Positions 1 through 7,442 are shown, numbered from the stretch's first letter. The stretch: 21,094 nt of DNA from an uncultured Porphyromonadaceae bacterium (GCA_900550645.1 URTA01000044.1:1-21094), one strand, 5' to 3'. Notes: generated from the letters alone by a model not told the origin. Made by a program: numbers and translations.

Positions 1-1
1 G

Positions 2-283
2 TCGCTGATCTGCGCGCTGACGTCCTTTGGCGGAATCTCGGTGCTCTGTCAATCACAGGTGTTTCTCAAAGGCTCTGTGCGCCCTGCAATCTACTTTTGC
101 CAGCGATTGACGCACGCAGCCCTCTCCTTCGCGCTCTGCCGCGCGTTCTGCCTGCTGCCCGTCCGGACGCTGCCGGTCTTTGCTCCGACAGGCGCGCCGG
201 AAATTGCTCTGCCCGCTCTCTGGCCGCTGCTCTGCCTGCTGCCGGCGCTTTTGCCCGCGCCGCGGAACAGAAAAGGCCGATGA
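2..283 (+). CDS. C-terminal fragment of YlbJ-like membrane protein (clostridial)
   Basis: An open frame enters from the left edge and stops with TGA inside the hairpin at 271-297. The visible 93 residues are hydrophobic and begin with a stretch containing LTSFGGISVLCQ, followed by further membrane-type segments rich in Leu, Ala and Cys and a short basic tail ending in RNRKGR. From memory, the FGG-S-x-x-x-Q pattern resembles the C-terminal gate/nucleoside-recognition region of YlbJ sporulation membrane proteins of Firmicutes, which lie near coaD. The neighbour on the opposite strand also fits a coaD-ylbJ region of Oscillospiraceae. GC content is high (about 72% at 121-180), unlike the Bacteroidales core. 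The fragment is too short for certainty; it could be another multi-pass membrane protein. Confidence 0.5.
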   Translation, partial: SLICALTSFGGISVLCQSQVFLKGSVRPAIYFCQRLTHAALSFALCRAFCLLPVRTLPVFAPTGAPEIALPALWPLLCLLPALLPAPRNRKGR

Positions 284-297
284 CGCATCATCGGCCT
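271..297 (-). terminator. Intrinsic terminator between convergent clostridial genes
   Basis: A perfect 10-bp stem, AGGCCGATGA at 274-283 and TCATCGGCCT at 288-297, closes a CGCA loop. Read on the minus strand it is followed by TTTTCTG, so it should terminate the coiled-coil gene ending at 310. The stop codon of the plus-strand frame lies inside the hairpin. Confidence 0.75.
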
Positions 298-309
298 CGA
301 AAAGACGGG

Positions 310-657
310 TTATCGGGCGTTGTTCTGAGGCGGATTGCCGCCCGCGTTGCTGTTGACCTCGACGCGGTTCTGATGCACATCATCCAGCACGCGGCGCAGA
401 TGCTGCTCCACACTCCCCAGCACGTCGTTGAGGTACGCGGTGCAGCTGTCGGCCTCTTCGTCCGCCTTGGCCATCGCGTCCTGCACAATGCCGTTGGCGC
501 GGCGCTGCGCCTCCTGCACAATGGCGTGATTGCTGACCATCTGCTCAAACTGCTGCTGCGCGTCGGCGATGATCTGCTCCGCCTGGTGCTGCGCATCGGC
601 CAGAATCTGCTCGCGGTCGCGGACCATAACCTCCGCATCCTTCACGTCGTCGGGCAG
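310..657 (-). CDS. DivIVA/ATP-synthase-b-like coiled-coil protein, 5' part missing (clostridial)
   Basis: The last 115 residues of the frame ending at 310 are a charged, Ala/Gln-rich coiled coil. It has repeats of the type ILADAQHQAEQIIADAQQQ, then VQEAQRRANGIVQDAMAKAD, then a segment with SVEQHLRRVL and an Asn/Gly/Pro-rich tail. This is the pattern of the short proteins annotated as 'ATPase' or ATP synthase subunit b-like near coaD in Oscillospiraceae; I recognise the family from memory. The N-terminal part normally expected before LPDDVK is absent and is replaced in frame by DnaE. Base composition, the convergent neighbour and the clostridial terminator all place this piece outside the Bacteroidales genome. 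The role is probably structural or division-related, but this is not established. Confidence 0.7.
   Translation of the reverse strand: MPDDVKDAEVMVRDREQILADAQHQAEQIIADAQQQFEQMVSNHAIVQEAQRRANGIVQDAMAKADEEADSCTAYLNDVLGSVEQHLRRVLDDVHQNRVEVNSNAGGNPPQNNAR
640..657. other. Chimeric junction with LPDDVK microhomology
   Basis: On the minus strand these 18 bases encode LPDDVK. Upstream the frame is DnaE-like (ending ERYGDPLPDDVK) and downstream it is clostridial coiled coil (LPDDVKDAEVMVRDRE). I judge that both parent proteins plausibly carry LPDDVK at this place, so the join could have formed through a shared short k-mer or by template switching. Confidence 0.75.
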
Positions 658-1797
658 CGGGTCGCCATAGCGCTCGGCTGCTTTTTCGTAGGTGAGTTTG
701 GCCAGGTAGTCGGCTTCGAGCTTGATGCGGTACAGCTTGTCATATCCGCCCAGCTTGGCTATCTTCTTCTCGCCGTCAGCCTCGCTCATCACCACATTGC
801 CGTTCTCGTCACGGGTAAACTCGTCAAAGAGATCACGCTCCGTCAGCGTCTCGCGATACTGCGCCTCCGTGCCGAATGATTCGGGTATGTCAAATGTCGG
901 CATGATCGGGGCATGGTCTATAGAGTACGTTTCTACCTTGTCGAGGATTTCCTGCGTATTGTCAATGGCCTCGGGAATGTCGGCGAATATCTCGCGCATC
1001 TGCTCCGTAGACTTCAGCCACTCCTGCTTGGTATAGTGCATACGCGGCTCGTTGAACCGCTTCTGGGTCGAGATACATATCAGGCGGTCATGCGCCTCGC
1101 CGTCGGCCTCCTCCACGAAATGCACGTCGTTGGTAGCGACCACCTTGATGTCATACTTGCGGGCGAACTGAAGCAGCACCTCATTAACCTTGCACTGCTG
1201 CGGATACACATCGACATTGGCATTGGGCTTGTCGGTCTTGTGCCTCTGCAACTCGATGTAATAGTCATCGCCAAATATCTCCTTGAACCAGCGCACACGC
1301 TCCTCGGCAAGTTCCAAACGTCCCTCGGCAATATGCCTCGGCACCTCGCCGCCGAGGCAAGCCGAACAGACTATAAGCCCCTCGTGGTGTTCCGCCAGCT
1401 CGTAGCGGTCGGTACGGGCGTGGTAATAGAACCCTTCAGTCCACGCCTTGCTGACGAGCTTGATCAGGTTGTGGTAGCCCTTCTCGTTCTTTGCCAGCAC
1501 TATGAGGTGGTAGCCCTTGTCGTTCTTGTCCTTGCGGTCGGTCAGGCGGTCAGCGGCGCAATACATCTCGCAGCCGAGTATAGGCTTGAACTTCTCGTCG
1601 TCGCCGCGCTTGGAATTGACCTCTTCCACATAATTGAAGAACTCCTTGATGCCGAACATGTTGCCGTGGTCGGTGAGGGCGATGCCGCGCATGCCGAGGT
1701 CGATAGCCTTGTTGACGAGGCCTTTGACAGAAGCCTTGCCGTCAAGCAGGCTGTACTGCGAGTGCACATGGAGGTGTGTGAATGGGATGTCTGACAT
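640..1797 (-). CDS. dnaE: DNA polymerase III alpha subunit, N-terminal third only
   Basis: DnaE is the replicative polymerase subunit of the DNA polymerase III holoenzyme. The 386 DnaE-like residues start MSDIPFTHLHVHSQYS, whose His cluster is PHP-domain motif I. They continue through GMRGIALTDHGNMFG, GCEMYCA, YHLIVLAKN, CSACLGGEVPRHI and VATNDVHFV, all typical PHP-domain blocks. Bacteroidales DnaE is usually about 1,200-1,300 residues, so the palm, fingers, beta-binding and OB regions are missing because the contig switches to foreign sequence at 640-657. The start at 1797 is chosen because it opens right before the PHP motif; an in-frame extension to 1881 adds 28 residues that look unconserved. 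The 115 bp up to the tRNA terminator hold a small CACGCC/GGCGTG hairpin (1839-1858) and no clear TAnnTTTG box. The continuous frame 310-1797 should not be treated as a real protein. Confidence 0.92.
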
Positions 1798-1912
1798 ATT
1801 CGTATGCTTTACAACGAGTTGACGCATCCAGGCAGAAGCACGCCAGCAGTCAGGCGTGTAAGCCGTACCCCGGAGAGACAACCGGCGAAGGTGACAGTAT
1901 CGATGTTAGTAT

Positions 1913-1951
1913 AAAAAAAAGAGGAAAGAACCTTCCGGCAATTTCCTCTTT
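1913..1951 (-). terminator. Intrinsic terminator after tRNA-Glu
   Basis: A 10-bp perfect stem (AAAGAGGAAA 1918-1927 with TTTCCTCTTT 1942-1951) is followed, on the minus strand, by a run of eight T (1913-1920). It sits directly downstream of the tRNA and separates it from dnaE. Confidence 0.85.
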
Positions 1952-1954
1952 CAG

Positions 1955-2026
1955 TAGCCGATCCGGGACTCGAACCCGAGTCTCCACCGTGAGAGGGTGG
2001 CGTGCTAACCGCTACACTAATCGGCC
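1955..2026 (-). tRNA. tRNA-Glu (anticodon CTC)
   Basis: The minus strand folds into a complete 72-nt cloverleaf. The acceptor stem GGCCGAT pairs with ATCGGCT (G-U at 1-72), and the discriminator is A. The anticodon stem CCACC/GGTGG holds the loop CTCTCAC, giving anticodon CTC for GAG codons. The T arm is CTCGGGTTCGAGTCCCG. CCA is not encoded: on the minus strand the discriminator A is followed by CTG. It has its own Bacteroidetes promoter (2070-2100) and terminator (1913-1951), so it appears to be a single-tRNA transcription unit. A CTC isoacceptor supplements the TTC-anticodon tRNA-Glu usual in rRNA operons. Confidence 0.95.
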
Positions 2027-2069
2027 ATTATTTCAAACGTCAGGAGCAGTGTTCCCTTGTTTTCGAGTG

Positions 2070-2100
2070 CAAAGTTACTGCCTTTTGGCGGAACTGCCAA
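2070..2100 (-). promoter_or_regulatory. Bacteroidetes-type promoter for tRNA-Glu
   Basis: On the minus strand TTG at 2098-2100, a 20-bp spacer, and TAACTTTG at 2070-2077 match the Bacteroidetes primary sigma consensus. The box lies about 44 bp upstream of the tRNA 5' end. Confidence 0.75.
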
Positions 2101-2188
2101 ATCTTTCAGCAAAAAAATTTCGCCTATTTTCGCCGCAAACAATTACACAGCTGAATATCAACCAACTAAACATCGCACAAATTTCAAC

Positions 2189-2219
2189 TTTGGTATGCCG
2201 CGCATTTTTTCTATCTTTG
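2189..2219 (+). promoter_or_regulatory. Bacteroidetes-type promoter of the SDR-like/thioredoxin/regulator operon
   Basis: TTTG at 2189-2192, a 19-bp spacer, then TATCTTTG at 2212-2219. The start codon follows 30 bp downstream. The unit is divergent from tRNA-Glu. Confidence 0.8.
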
Positions 2220-2249
2220 CGGTAGTGTAAAAACGCACACAGACACACC

Positions 2250-2786
2250 ATGGCAGACAACTACCTGGAACGGAAAATGGAGGAATACCGCAACGGCACG
2301 CTGGCGCAATCGCTGCGCCGCAGTGTCGCAATGACCCGCAAACGCCCCAAGAGCCGATACGAGGCTCTGCGCGTGCTTGTGATATGCCCCGACCTCAACC
2401 CTGACGCAGAAAAGCTGATACGCACATTCGCCGCACGGCGATGCCGCATCTCGTTTGCCAGCCGCAGCCGCGCTGCCGGCAGCGCACTCGCACAGTCCTG
2501 CGGCGCACGCTTCTACCCTATAGAAGACACCACGGGCATAGAGACCCTGTCGCGCACTGCAAAAGCAGCCGTCAAGCACTATGGCAGTCTGGACGCTATT
2601 ATATATTGTGGCGAAGACACGCAGGTCGTCCGCAGTATCGCATCTGCCGCAAATCTTCCCGAGGGATGTCTGCTGTTGACTGCATCACGCGAAGACTTGG
2701 CAGACACCTGCCATTTCAACACCGGCGATGATGACTTCGCGCTCCGCTGCCTGGCTTATTGCGCAAATTTGACAACACATAAATAG
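2250..2786 (+). CDS. SDR-like (Rossmann) protein lacking catalytic motifs
   Basis: A 178-residue cytoplasmic protein. The N-terminus (ADNYLERKMEEYRNG) resembles, from memory, the leader of a Bacteroidales family of short-chain dehydrogenases. A beta strand at 41-46 (RVLVIC) starts a Rossmann-like alternation, and GARFYPIED (85-93) and GSLDAIIYCGE (112-122) sit where SDRs have their second and fourth strand regions. The expected TGxxxGIG cofactor loop, NNAG motif and YxxxK catalytic pair are all absent, and SDRs are normally about 240-280 residues, so this is shortened and probably not an active dehydrogenase. It is the first gene after the promoter at 2189-2219 and lies 9 bp before the thioredoxin gene, so the two are likely cotranscribed. 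The function is unknown; the SDR relationship is an inference. Confidence 0.7.
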   Translation: MADNYLERKMEEYRNGTLAQSLRRSVAMTRKRPKSRYEALRVLVICPDLNPDAEKLIRTFAARRCRISFASRSRAAGSALAQSCGARFYPIEDTTGIETLSRTAKAAVKHYGSLDAIIYCGEDTQVVRSIASAANLPEGCLLLTASREDLADTCHFNTGDDDFALRCLAYCANLTTHK

Positions 2787-2795
2787 AACCATACC

Positions 2796-3221
2796 ATGAA
2801 GACTACCAAATCCATCAGCAAATTCTTTTGCATGACAGCCATCGCTACATTGCTCGCAGCCTTACCCTCTTGCGGAGGCTCGACAGACAGAACTGACGTT
2901 CAGGGCGAGAAAACAGAGCATAAACAGGCAACGGCTGCCGAAGACGCGCCTACTGTCATTGACTTCTACGCCGACTGGTGCGGCCCGTGCCAGCAGTTCC
3001 GCCCGATATTCCACGCTGCGGAAAAGAAATATGCCGGCCGCGTAAACTTCGAGACCGTCAACATCGACGAGCAGAAAGACCTGGCAGAGCAGTACGGCAT
3101 CACCTCTATCCCGACAATCGTATTCCTCTACGGCGACGGCGAGGAAGCAACCCGATTCGTCGGCGCAATGTCCTCGGAAGACTTCAACGAGGCAATCGAC
3201 ATCATGCTCGGCGACGAATGA
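2796..3221 (+). CDS. Thioredoxin-fold lipoprotein
   Basis: A 141-residue protein with a lipoprotein signal: basic N-terminus, hydrophobic stretch, and lipobox LPSC with Cys26. A Gly/Thr/Glu-rich linker follows, then a thioredoxin domain from about residue 51 with active site WCGPC (Cys62 and Cys65) and cis-Pro106 in TSIPT. It should therefore be anchored in the periplasm and act as a thiol-disulfide reductase or oxidase. The WCGPC motif is thioredoxin-like rather than DsbA-like. The stop overlaps the start of the next gene (ATGA at 3218-3221), suggesting translational coupling with the membrane regulator. The partner is not shown by the sequence. The fold and active site are certain; the physiological role is inferred. 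Confidence 0.9.
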   Translation: MKTTKSISKFFCMTAIATLLAALPSCGGSTDRTDVQGEKTEHKQATAAEDAPTVIDFYADWCGPCQQFRPIFHAAEKKYAGRVNFETVNIDEQKDLAEQYGITSIPTIVFLYGDGEEATRFVGAMSSEDFNEAIDIMLGDE

Positions 3222-4900
3222 AAATTTGGACCGTCATAGTCCTTGCGGTTGCCATACTCGCTGCCTGCTCGCGAGAAGGCGACACTCTGAAGCCTTTCGG
3301 CTGGAAAAGCATAAGTCCCGAAGCCGACTCTCTCGTGCTTGCCGCCGAACTGCAGCTGCTTGAAAAAGCCCCGGACGACTCTATCCGCATGACACTGGAG
3401 AGCATGCGGAGGCTGCGGCTGCCGTCGGAGCAGGCCAAGGCAATGGATGTGCGTTACCACTTCTTCCGGTCGAGGCTGCTGTCATTCACCGAGGGCATAG
3501 ACTCTGCAATTCCCGAAATAAACAAGGCGGCAAGGCTTGTTGACTCCGTCCGTTGGAAGTACGACTATGTCAGGATTCAGGGATTCAAGCGGTTTATCAC
3601 TTTGTCTGACAGCGAAAGAGCGACAAGCCTGCTGAAAGACCTGGATGACCTGGAATACTTTCAGTCAATAGGCGACAAAGCAATGGAGGCCAACACCGAC
3701 CAGCTGATTTCATCATGGTACGGGGAAATCGGGTGGACAGACAAAAGCGTCGCCTTCATGGACCGGTGCGACAGCCTGTATCAGCAGCTCGGTTTCAGCA
3801 AGACCTACGCACGCAACAGAATCAACCGCGCCAACCTCTATGAGGATATGGGGATGACCGCACAGCGTGACAGCGTAATGCAGATAATCCTCCATGACAA
3901 AGCTGTGATGGACAATCCGTTGACACGCTGCCTGGCGTTGCGCAACGCATACCTGTACTCCGGCGACTTTGACGCGCTGAAAACGCTGTACCGCGAATCC
4001 GCCGGCAACCCGATATTCCGCAAGCTGACCAACTTCTACGAGGCTCTGCTGGCCGGAGAGTACCTCGATAGGGGGCAGCTCGACTCCGCCGCGTATTACA
4101 GCGACAAGTCGGTGGGAAACATGGGCGTAGTATCCAATTACAACCTGCGGTCAATCATTCATTTCCGCCGCTCGCAGTATTTTGAGGTCATCGGCAAGAC
4201 TGACAGCGCATTGCATCAGTACAAGCTCTACATGGCAGCGTTTGACTCCGTGATAAACAAGCGGCCATACGACCAGGCACGGCTACAGGCAGCCCGCGAA
4301 GCAGAAGCTACGGAAATGCGGCTGGAGCGCGACCGCCAGCATAACATGGTCGTATCCCTGTCTGTGATTTTGGCTTTGCTGGCAGTGGGCGGCACCACGG
4401 TGCTGTTCATGCAACGCCGGCAGCAGCGGACTAAGCTGAAAGAGGCACAGGCACGCCTCGACCTGGAACGCAACCGCCGCGAGATGATGGCGGCGATGAT
4501 TTCCGTTGACGAGCAGGAGAAAATGCTCGGCACTATCCATGAGGCGGTCGCGGAAATGAAAGACAAGGGCGACGGACAAGCAGCCAAACTGGAGACGCTG
4601 CTGAAACAGCACTCGACAATGTCAAAGGAAATAGACACGTTTCAGGACCTTTTCAAGAATGAGAACCCTCAGTTTCTCAACACCCTGAAGGAGCGTTGGC
4701 CGGACCTTACGGAGAAGAACCTCAAGCTCGCGTCATACATCCGCATGGGACTCGGGCTTAAGCAGCTGGCACGCATCATGTCGGTATCTCCCGAATCGGT
4801 CAAGCAAGCGCGTTGGCGGCTGCGCACCAAGCTCGGGCTGCCGAAAGACGTGTCGCTCGACGAGTTTCTACGCAGCCTCGACACAGAACCTCCCAAATAA
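3218..4900 (+). CDS. Membrane-spanning TPR sensor with C-terminal helix-turn-helix
   Basis: A 560-residue protein. Residues 1-18 form a signal-like segment ending LAAC, which could be a lipobox (Cys18). Residues about 35-350 are helical TPR-like repeats (for example DSALHQYKLYMAAFDSV at 329-345). A single membrane segment lies at about 377-398, followed by a basic stop-transfer patch (QRRQQR) and a charged coiled coil to about 475. The C-terminus at about 495-545 (DLTEKNLKLASYIRMGLGLKQLARIMSVSPESVKQARWRLRTKLGL, cut here by reading only its ends) is a LuxR/GerE-like DNA-binding helix-turn-helix. This is the architecture of Bacteroidales one-component regulators with a periplasmic TPR sensor and cytoplasmic DNA-binding domain. 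The start at 3218 is fixed by the ATGA overlap with the thioredoxin gene. Targets are unknown. Confidence 0.85.
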   Translation: MKIWTVIVLAVAILAACSREGDTLKPFGWKSISPEADSLVLAAELQLLEKAPDDSIRMTLESMRRLRLPSEQAKAMDVRYHFFRSRLLSFTEGIDSAIPEINKAARLVDSVRWKYDYVRIQGFKRFITLSDSERATSLLKDLDDLEYFQSIGDKAMEANTDQLISSWYGEIGWTDKSVAFMDRCDSLYQQLGFSKTYARNRINRANLYEDMGMTAQRDSVMQIILHDKAVMDNPLTRCLALRNAYLYSGDFDALKTLYRESAGNPIFRKLTNFYEALLAGEYLDRGQLDSAAYYSDKSVGNMGVVSNYNLRSIIHFRRSQYFEVIGKTDSALHQYKLYMAAFDSVINKRPYDQARLQAAREAEATEMRLERDRQHNMVVSLSVILALLAVGGTTVLFMQRRQQRTKLKEAQARLDLERNRREMMAAMISVDEQEKMLGTIHEAVAEMKDKGDGQAAKLETLLKQHSTMSKEIDTFQDLFKNENPQFLNTLKERWPDLTEKNLKLASYIRMGLGLKQLARIMSVSPESVKQARWRLRTKLGLPKDVSLDEFLRSLDTEPPK

Positions 4901-4901
4901 A

Positions 4902-4931
4902 GAGGGCGCATCAAAAACATGACGCGCCCTC
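4902..4931. terminator. Hairpin between convergent genes
   Basis: GAGGGCGC (4902-4909) pairs with GCGCCCTC (4924-4931). It lies 1 bp after the regulator stop and 29 bp before the end of the minus-strand secreted protein gene, so it could serve both. There is no clear T tract on either side. Confidence 0.6.
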
Positions 4932-4960
4932 GCCGTATGAGTATGATATGATATGTATCG

Positions 4961-7147
4961 TTATCTGACAATCACCTTATGCGTGCTTGCCGATGACGGC
5001 GTTGACACACGCACCATATATACACCTGCCGGCCATGCCGAGGCGTCGATGCGGTCTGCGCTGGTGGATGCCACCTTCTGACCGGAAACGGAGTATACTT
5101 CCACCGCAGCTCCGTCCGCACCCGCAGTGCAGATTTCACGGCCTGCCGTCCATACCTTCACATCGTCCTCGCTGGCAGACTCGATGCTCGAGAGAGCATT
5201 GACCTTGAACGCCGGGGAGATAGTCTGGCGTTGACGGTTGCCAGCCTTGTCAGTCATCTCGATGCGAAGGTCAAACCACCCGGTCTTGCTCGTGCGGTCA
5301 ACTTCGGCAAGGTTTGTCGAATAGCAGTCGCCGAAGCCCGGCATGAAGTACAGTTCCGGCACTTGAGCCACCTCTATCGGGGAGAATGTATCCTCGCCGT
5401 ATGGAGCGTACTCCACCTTCGTCGATGCCGTCTCAAACGTATAGTAGCAGTCGCTGGACGAATTGTAGACCCATTGGAAATCTCCTCCCGAGAAGTACAT
5501 CATGCCGTCAGCGGCGTTGTCAAAGCGGTCTGTGACTTTGCCGTCCTTGTCCTTGAACATCAGCATCTGTAGCGTCGGGGCAGTCCAGTCCTCGTTGCGC
5601 TCGTCATAGCTGACCTCTGTGACATTCTTGCCCTGAAGGCCATCGACAGTCACGTTTTCGTCGCGGAAAACGATGTCGATTTTGCCCGGCTCGTGTCCGT
5701 TAGTCGCCCAGCCGTACAGCCAGCCGACTGAAAAATCCTTGCTTGAGGAGAGCTGCGGCTCGCCGTTGAGCGAGAAATCCGTGACCATGCAGTATTCGTC
5801 AGCACTGCGCACTTCGCCGAGACGGCCGATGTAAGACGGCACTATCACCGCCATGTTGTTATCCCCTATCGGGTTCTTTTGCTGCATGACCACCGAAATC
5901 GGAGCTGAATCACCGTACATCTGCCCTTTCATGTCAGAAGTATAGGTGTAAGCCGGATGTCCCGGATATTCGTGCATGTCAGAGCCGTCCGCAGGAATCT
6001 GGAATGCATAGTTGCCGCACAGCGTGTGGTTGTTGTTGACATACTCCCAGCCGCCGTTTTCCGAAGGTATGGCAGGCAGTCCGTAAGTACACCAGTAACC
6101 GCCCAAGTATCCGTTTTCATCCACTTCGGCATACTCCACCAGAGCAGGTATAATTGCAGTATGCAGGTCAAGACCAGGCTTGGGGGCATCTGCTGACATC
6201 CATATCTCGCAATTCTCGTTTGTACTCAAAAAGTCGCCGACTGCCAAGTGGTTGAACTTGTTAAGCCACACCTGTACACGCACGCATTTACGGTGGTTGA
6301 ACTGGTCATGCGTCGCCTCCCACAGCGGAGAGTGCGCGAAATCCTCCTCATAGCGCACGAAGGGCGCGTCATTGCGCATCACCGTATTCTCCAATCCCTC
6401 CTGCGATGTCTCGAGAAAATAGCAGTTGTTGTTGGCTGTAATGCCGGTCAGCGAGACGAGCAGATAGTTTTTGCTGACAGGCGACATGTACCGGCTCATC
6501 AGGTATTCAGTTTTCTCCTTTTCCTCTACCTCGCGCCCGTCATTGCCGGTGACGGCGCTCATGATGCCGCCGACTCCCTTGCGGTACAGCAAGCACTGGT
6601 TGATGGCATAGTCGATCGTGGCATTGGTGCGATCGAAAACAGCGGTGCCGGCATCGTCAAACGTCACTATAGGCGTGACCGCCTTTGAGCCGTCGGGCAG
6701 GTAGCCCTCAACAATAAGGTATTGCGAGGCCTCTTCGGTTTTGAGGCGTATCTCGGTATCGCCCTCTATCACCACTCCCTCGCGGATGACCGATGCGCTG
6801 GATTTGCCGCTCAGCACATAGCAGTCAGCGAAAATGTCGTATGTACCTGCAGGCACTTCAAAATCGCAGGACCTCTCCTGCAGGATAGCGTCATCGAAAT
6901 AAGACTCATTGTAGATACTGAAATACGGCTCGCCTTCTCCCTCTTTGAAGTCGAACTCTATGTGCACCTTGAATAGTTGTCCGTCAGCCCGCGTGGGTTT
7001 GTGCATACGCGGGTTGTCGGGTATGAAACGATGCTGGCGTTCAGCCGCCGCTCCCGTGGCCTTGCCTGTGACGAACTGTGCAGGGCTTTGCGCCCATGCG
7101 CAGGCACCGGCTGCTGCCACAAGGATTGCAAGTATGATTCTTGTCAT
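4961..7147 (-). CDS. Secreted protein with type IX secretion C-terminal sorting tail
   Basis: A 728-residue exported protein. The start at 7147 gives a clean signal peptide (MTRIILAILVAAAG... cleavage likely after AWA, residue 19); an upstream in-frame ATG at 7174 would add nine polar residues. The body contains beta-rich, Tyr/Trp-rich sequence with several cysteines (for example CDFEVPAGTYDIFADCYVL near residue 95 and YNSSSDCYYTFE in the C-terminal half). I do not recognise a catalytic domain. The last ~75 residues (VEVYSVSGQKVAS, then IDASAWPAGVYMVRV and a basic end THKVIVR) are a type A sorting domain used by the type IX secretion system, so the protein is probably exported to the surface or medium. 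It is a single-gene unit with a promoter at 7191-7221. No type IX machinery genes are in the window. Confidence 0.85.
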   Translation of the reverse strand: MTRIILAILVAAAGACAWAQSPAQFVTGKATGAAAERQHRFIPDNPRMHKPTRADGQLFKVHIEFDFKEGEGEPYFSIYNESYFDDAILQERSCDFEVPAGTYDIFADCYVLSGKSSASVIREGVVIEGDTEIRLKTEEASQYLIVEGYLPDGSKAVTPIVTFDDAGTAVFDRTNATIDYAINQCLLYRKGVGGIMSAVTGNDGREVEEKEKTEYLMSRYMSPVSKNYLLVSLTGITANNNCYFLETSQEGLENTVMRNDAPFVRYEEDFAHSPLWEATHDQFNHRKCVRVQVWLNKFNHLAVGDFLSTNENCEIWMSADAPKPGLDLHTAIIPALVEYAEVDENGYLGGYWCTYGLPAIPSENGGWEYVNNNHTLCGNYAFQIPADGSDMHEYPGHPAYTYTSDMKGQMYGDSAPISVVMQQKNPIGDNNMAVIVPSYIGRLGEVRSADEYCMVTDFSLNGEPQLSSSKDFSVGWLYGWATNGHEPGKIDIVFRDENVTVDGLQGKNVTEVSYDERNEDWTAPTLQMLMFKDKDGKVTDRFDNAADGMMYFSGGDFQWVYNSSSDCYYTFETASTKVEYAPYGEDTFSPIEVAQVPELYFMPGFGDCYSTNLAEVDRTSKTGWFDLRIEMTDKAGNRQRQTISPAFKVNALSSIESASEDDVKVWTAGREICTAGADGAAVEVYSVSGQKVASTSADRIDASAWPAGVYMVRVSTPSSASTHKVIVR

Positions 7148-7190
7148 GTTGTTGTTTTGTTTAGTGTTGTACATGCGGAATTCCGAAGTG

Positions 7191-7221
7191 CAAATTTCCG
7201 TGTTTCCAAGTGCTTCTACAA
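7191..7221 (-). promoter_or_regulatory. Promoter of the type IX cargo gene
   Basis: On the minus strand TTG at 7219-7221, a 20-bp spacer, then GAAATTTG at 7191-7198, one position off the TAnnTTTG form. The TTG lies in the proximal copy of a repeated TGTAGA motif. Confidence 0.55.
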
Positions 7222-7248
7222 GTTTTTCCGGTCTACAAACGGTCTACA
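7215..7248 (-). repeat. Three TGTAGA motifs at the cargo-gene promoter
   Basis: Read on the minus strand, TGTAGACCG occurs at 7240-7248 and 7229-7237 (11-bp period, one helical turn). A third TGTAGA at 7215-7220 overlaps the -33 region. This is a possible operator for the gene at 4961-7147. Confidence 0.45.
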
Positions 7249-7327
7249 CCGCCCATAACCAGCTGATACAGCTGCGAATAATCCGCATCTGCCGCAGATT
7301 TGCAACGAAATAATTGTGCGCCGCCGC

Positions 7328-7358
7328 TTGGATAAACAGCCATTTATTGCTAACTTTG
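7328..7358 (+). promoter_or_regulatory. Promoter of the DUF4494-yggS operon
   Basis: TTG at 7328-7330, a 20-bp spacer, then TAACTTTG at 7351-7358. The start codon at 7443 leaves a leader of about 80 nt containing a short CAGGGG/CCCTG hairpin. The rest of the intergenic stretch from 7249 shows nothing recognisable. Confidence 0.8.
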
Positions 7359-7442
7359 CAGTGTATGCAGCAGGGGCGCAAGCCGCCGCGCATGCCCTGA
7401 ATTATTAATGTAATATACAACACAGAATAAACACCACATACT

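Noticed and set aside
97..879. Long plus-strand open frame opposite dnaE and the coiled-coil gene
   Set aside because: It is the complement of strongly conserved minus-strand coding sequence, has no family features and crosses the chimeric junction. The same applies to the frame at 913-1794.
310..1797. A novel natural fusion of DnaE PHP domain and a DivIVA-like coiled coil
   Set aside because: The two halves come from different phyla by sequence character, join at a short stretch plausibly common to both, and the remaining two thirds of an essential polymerase are missing. Assembly chimera is the simpler reading.
6248..6688. Plus-strand open frame inside the secreted-protein gene
   Set aside because: It lies antisense to a clear coding region with signal peptide and sorting tail; no promoter or family motif.
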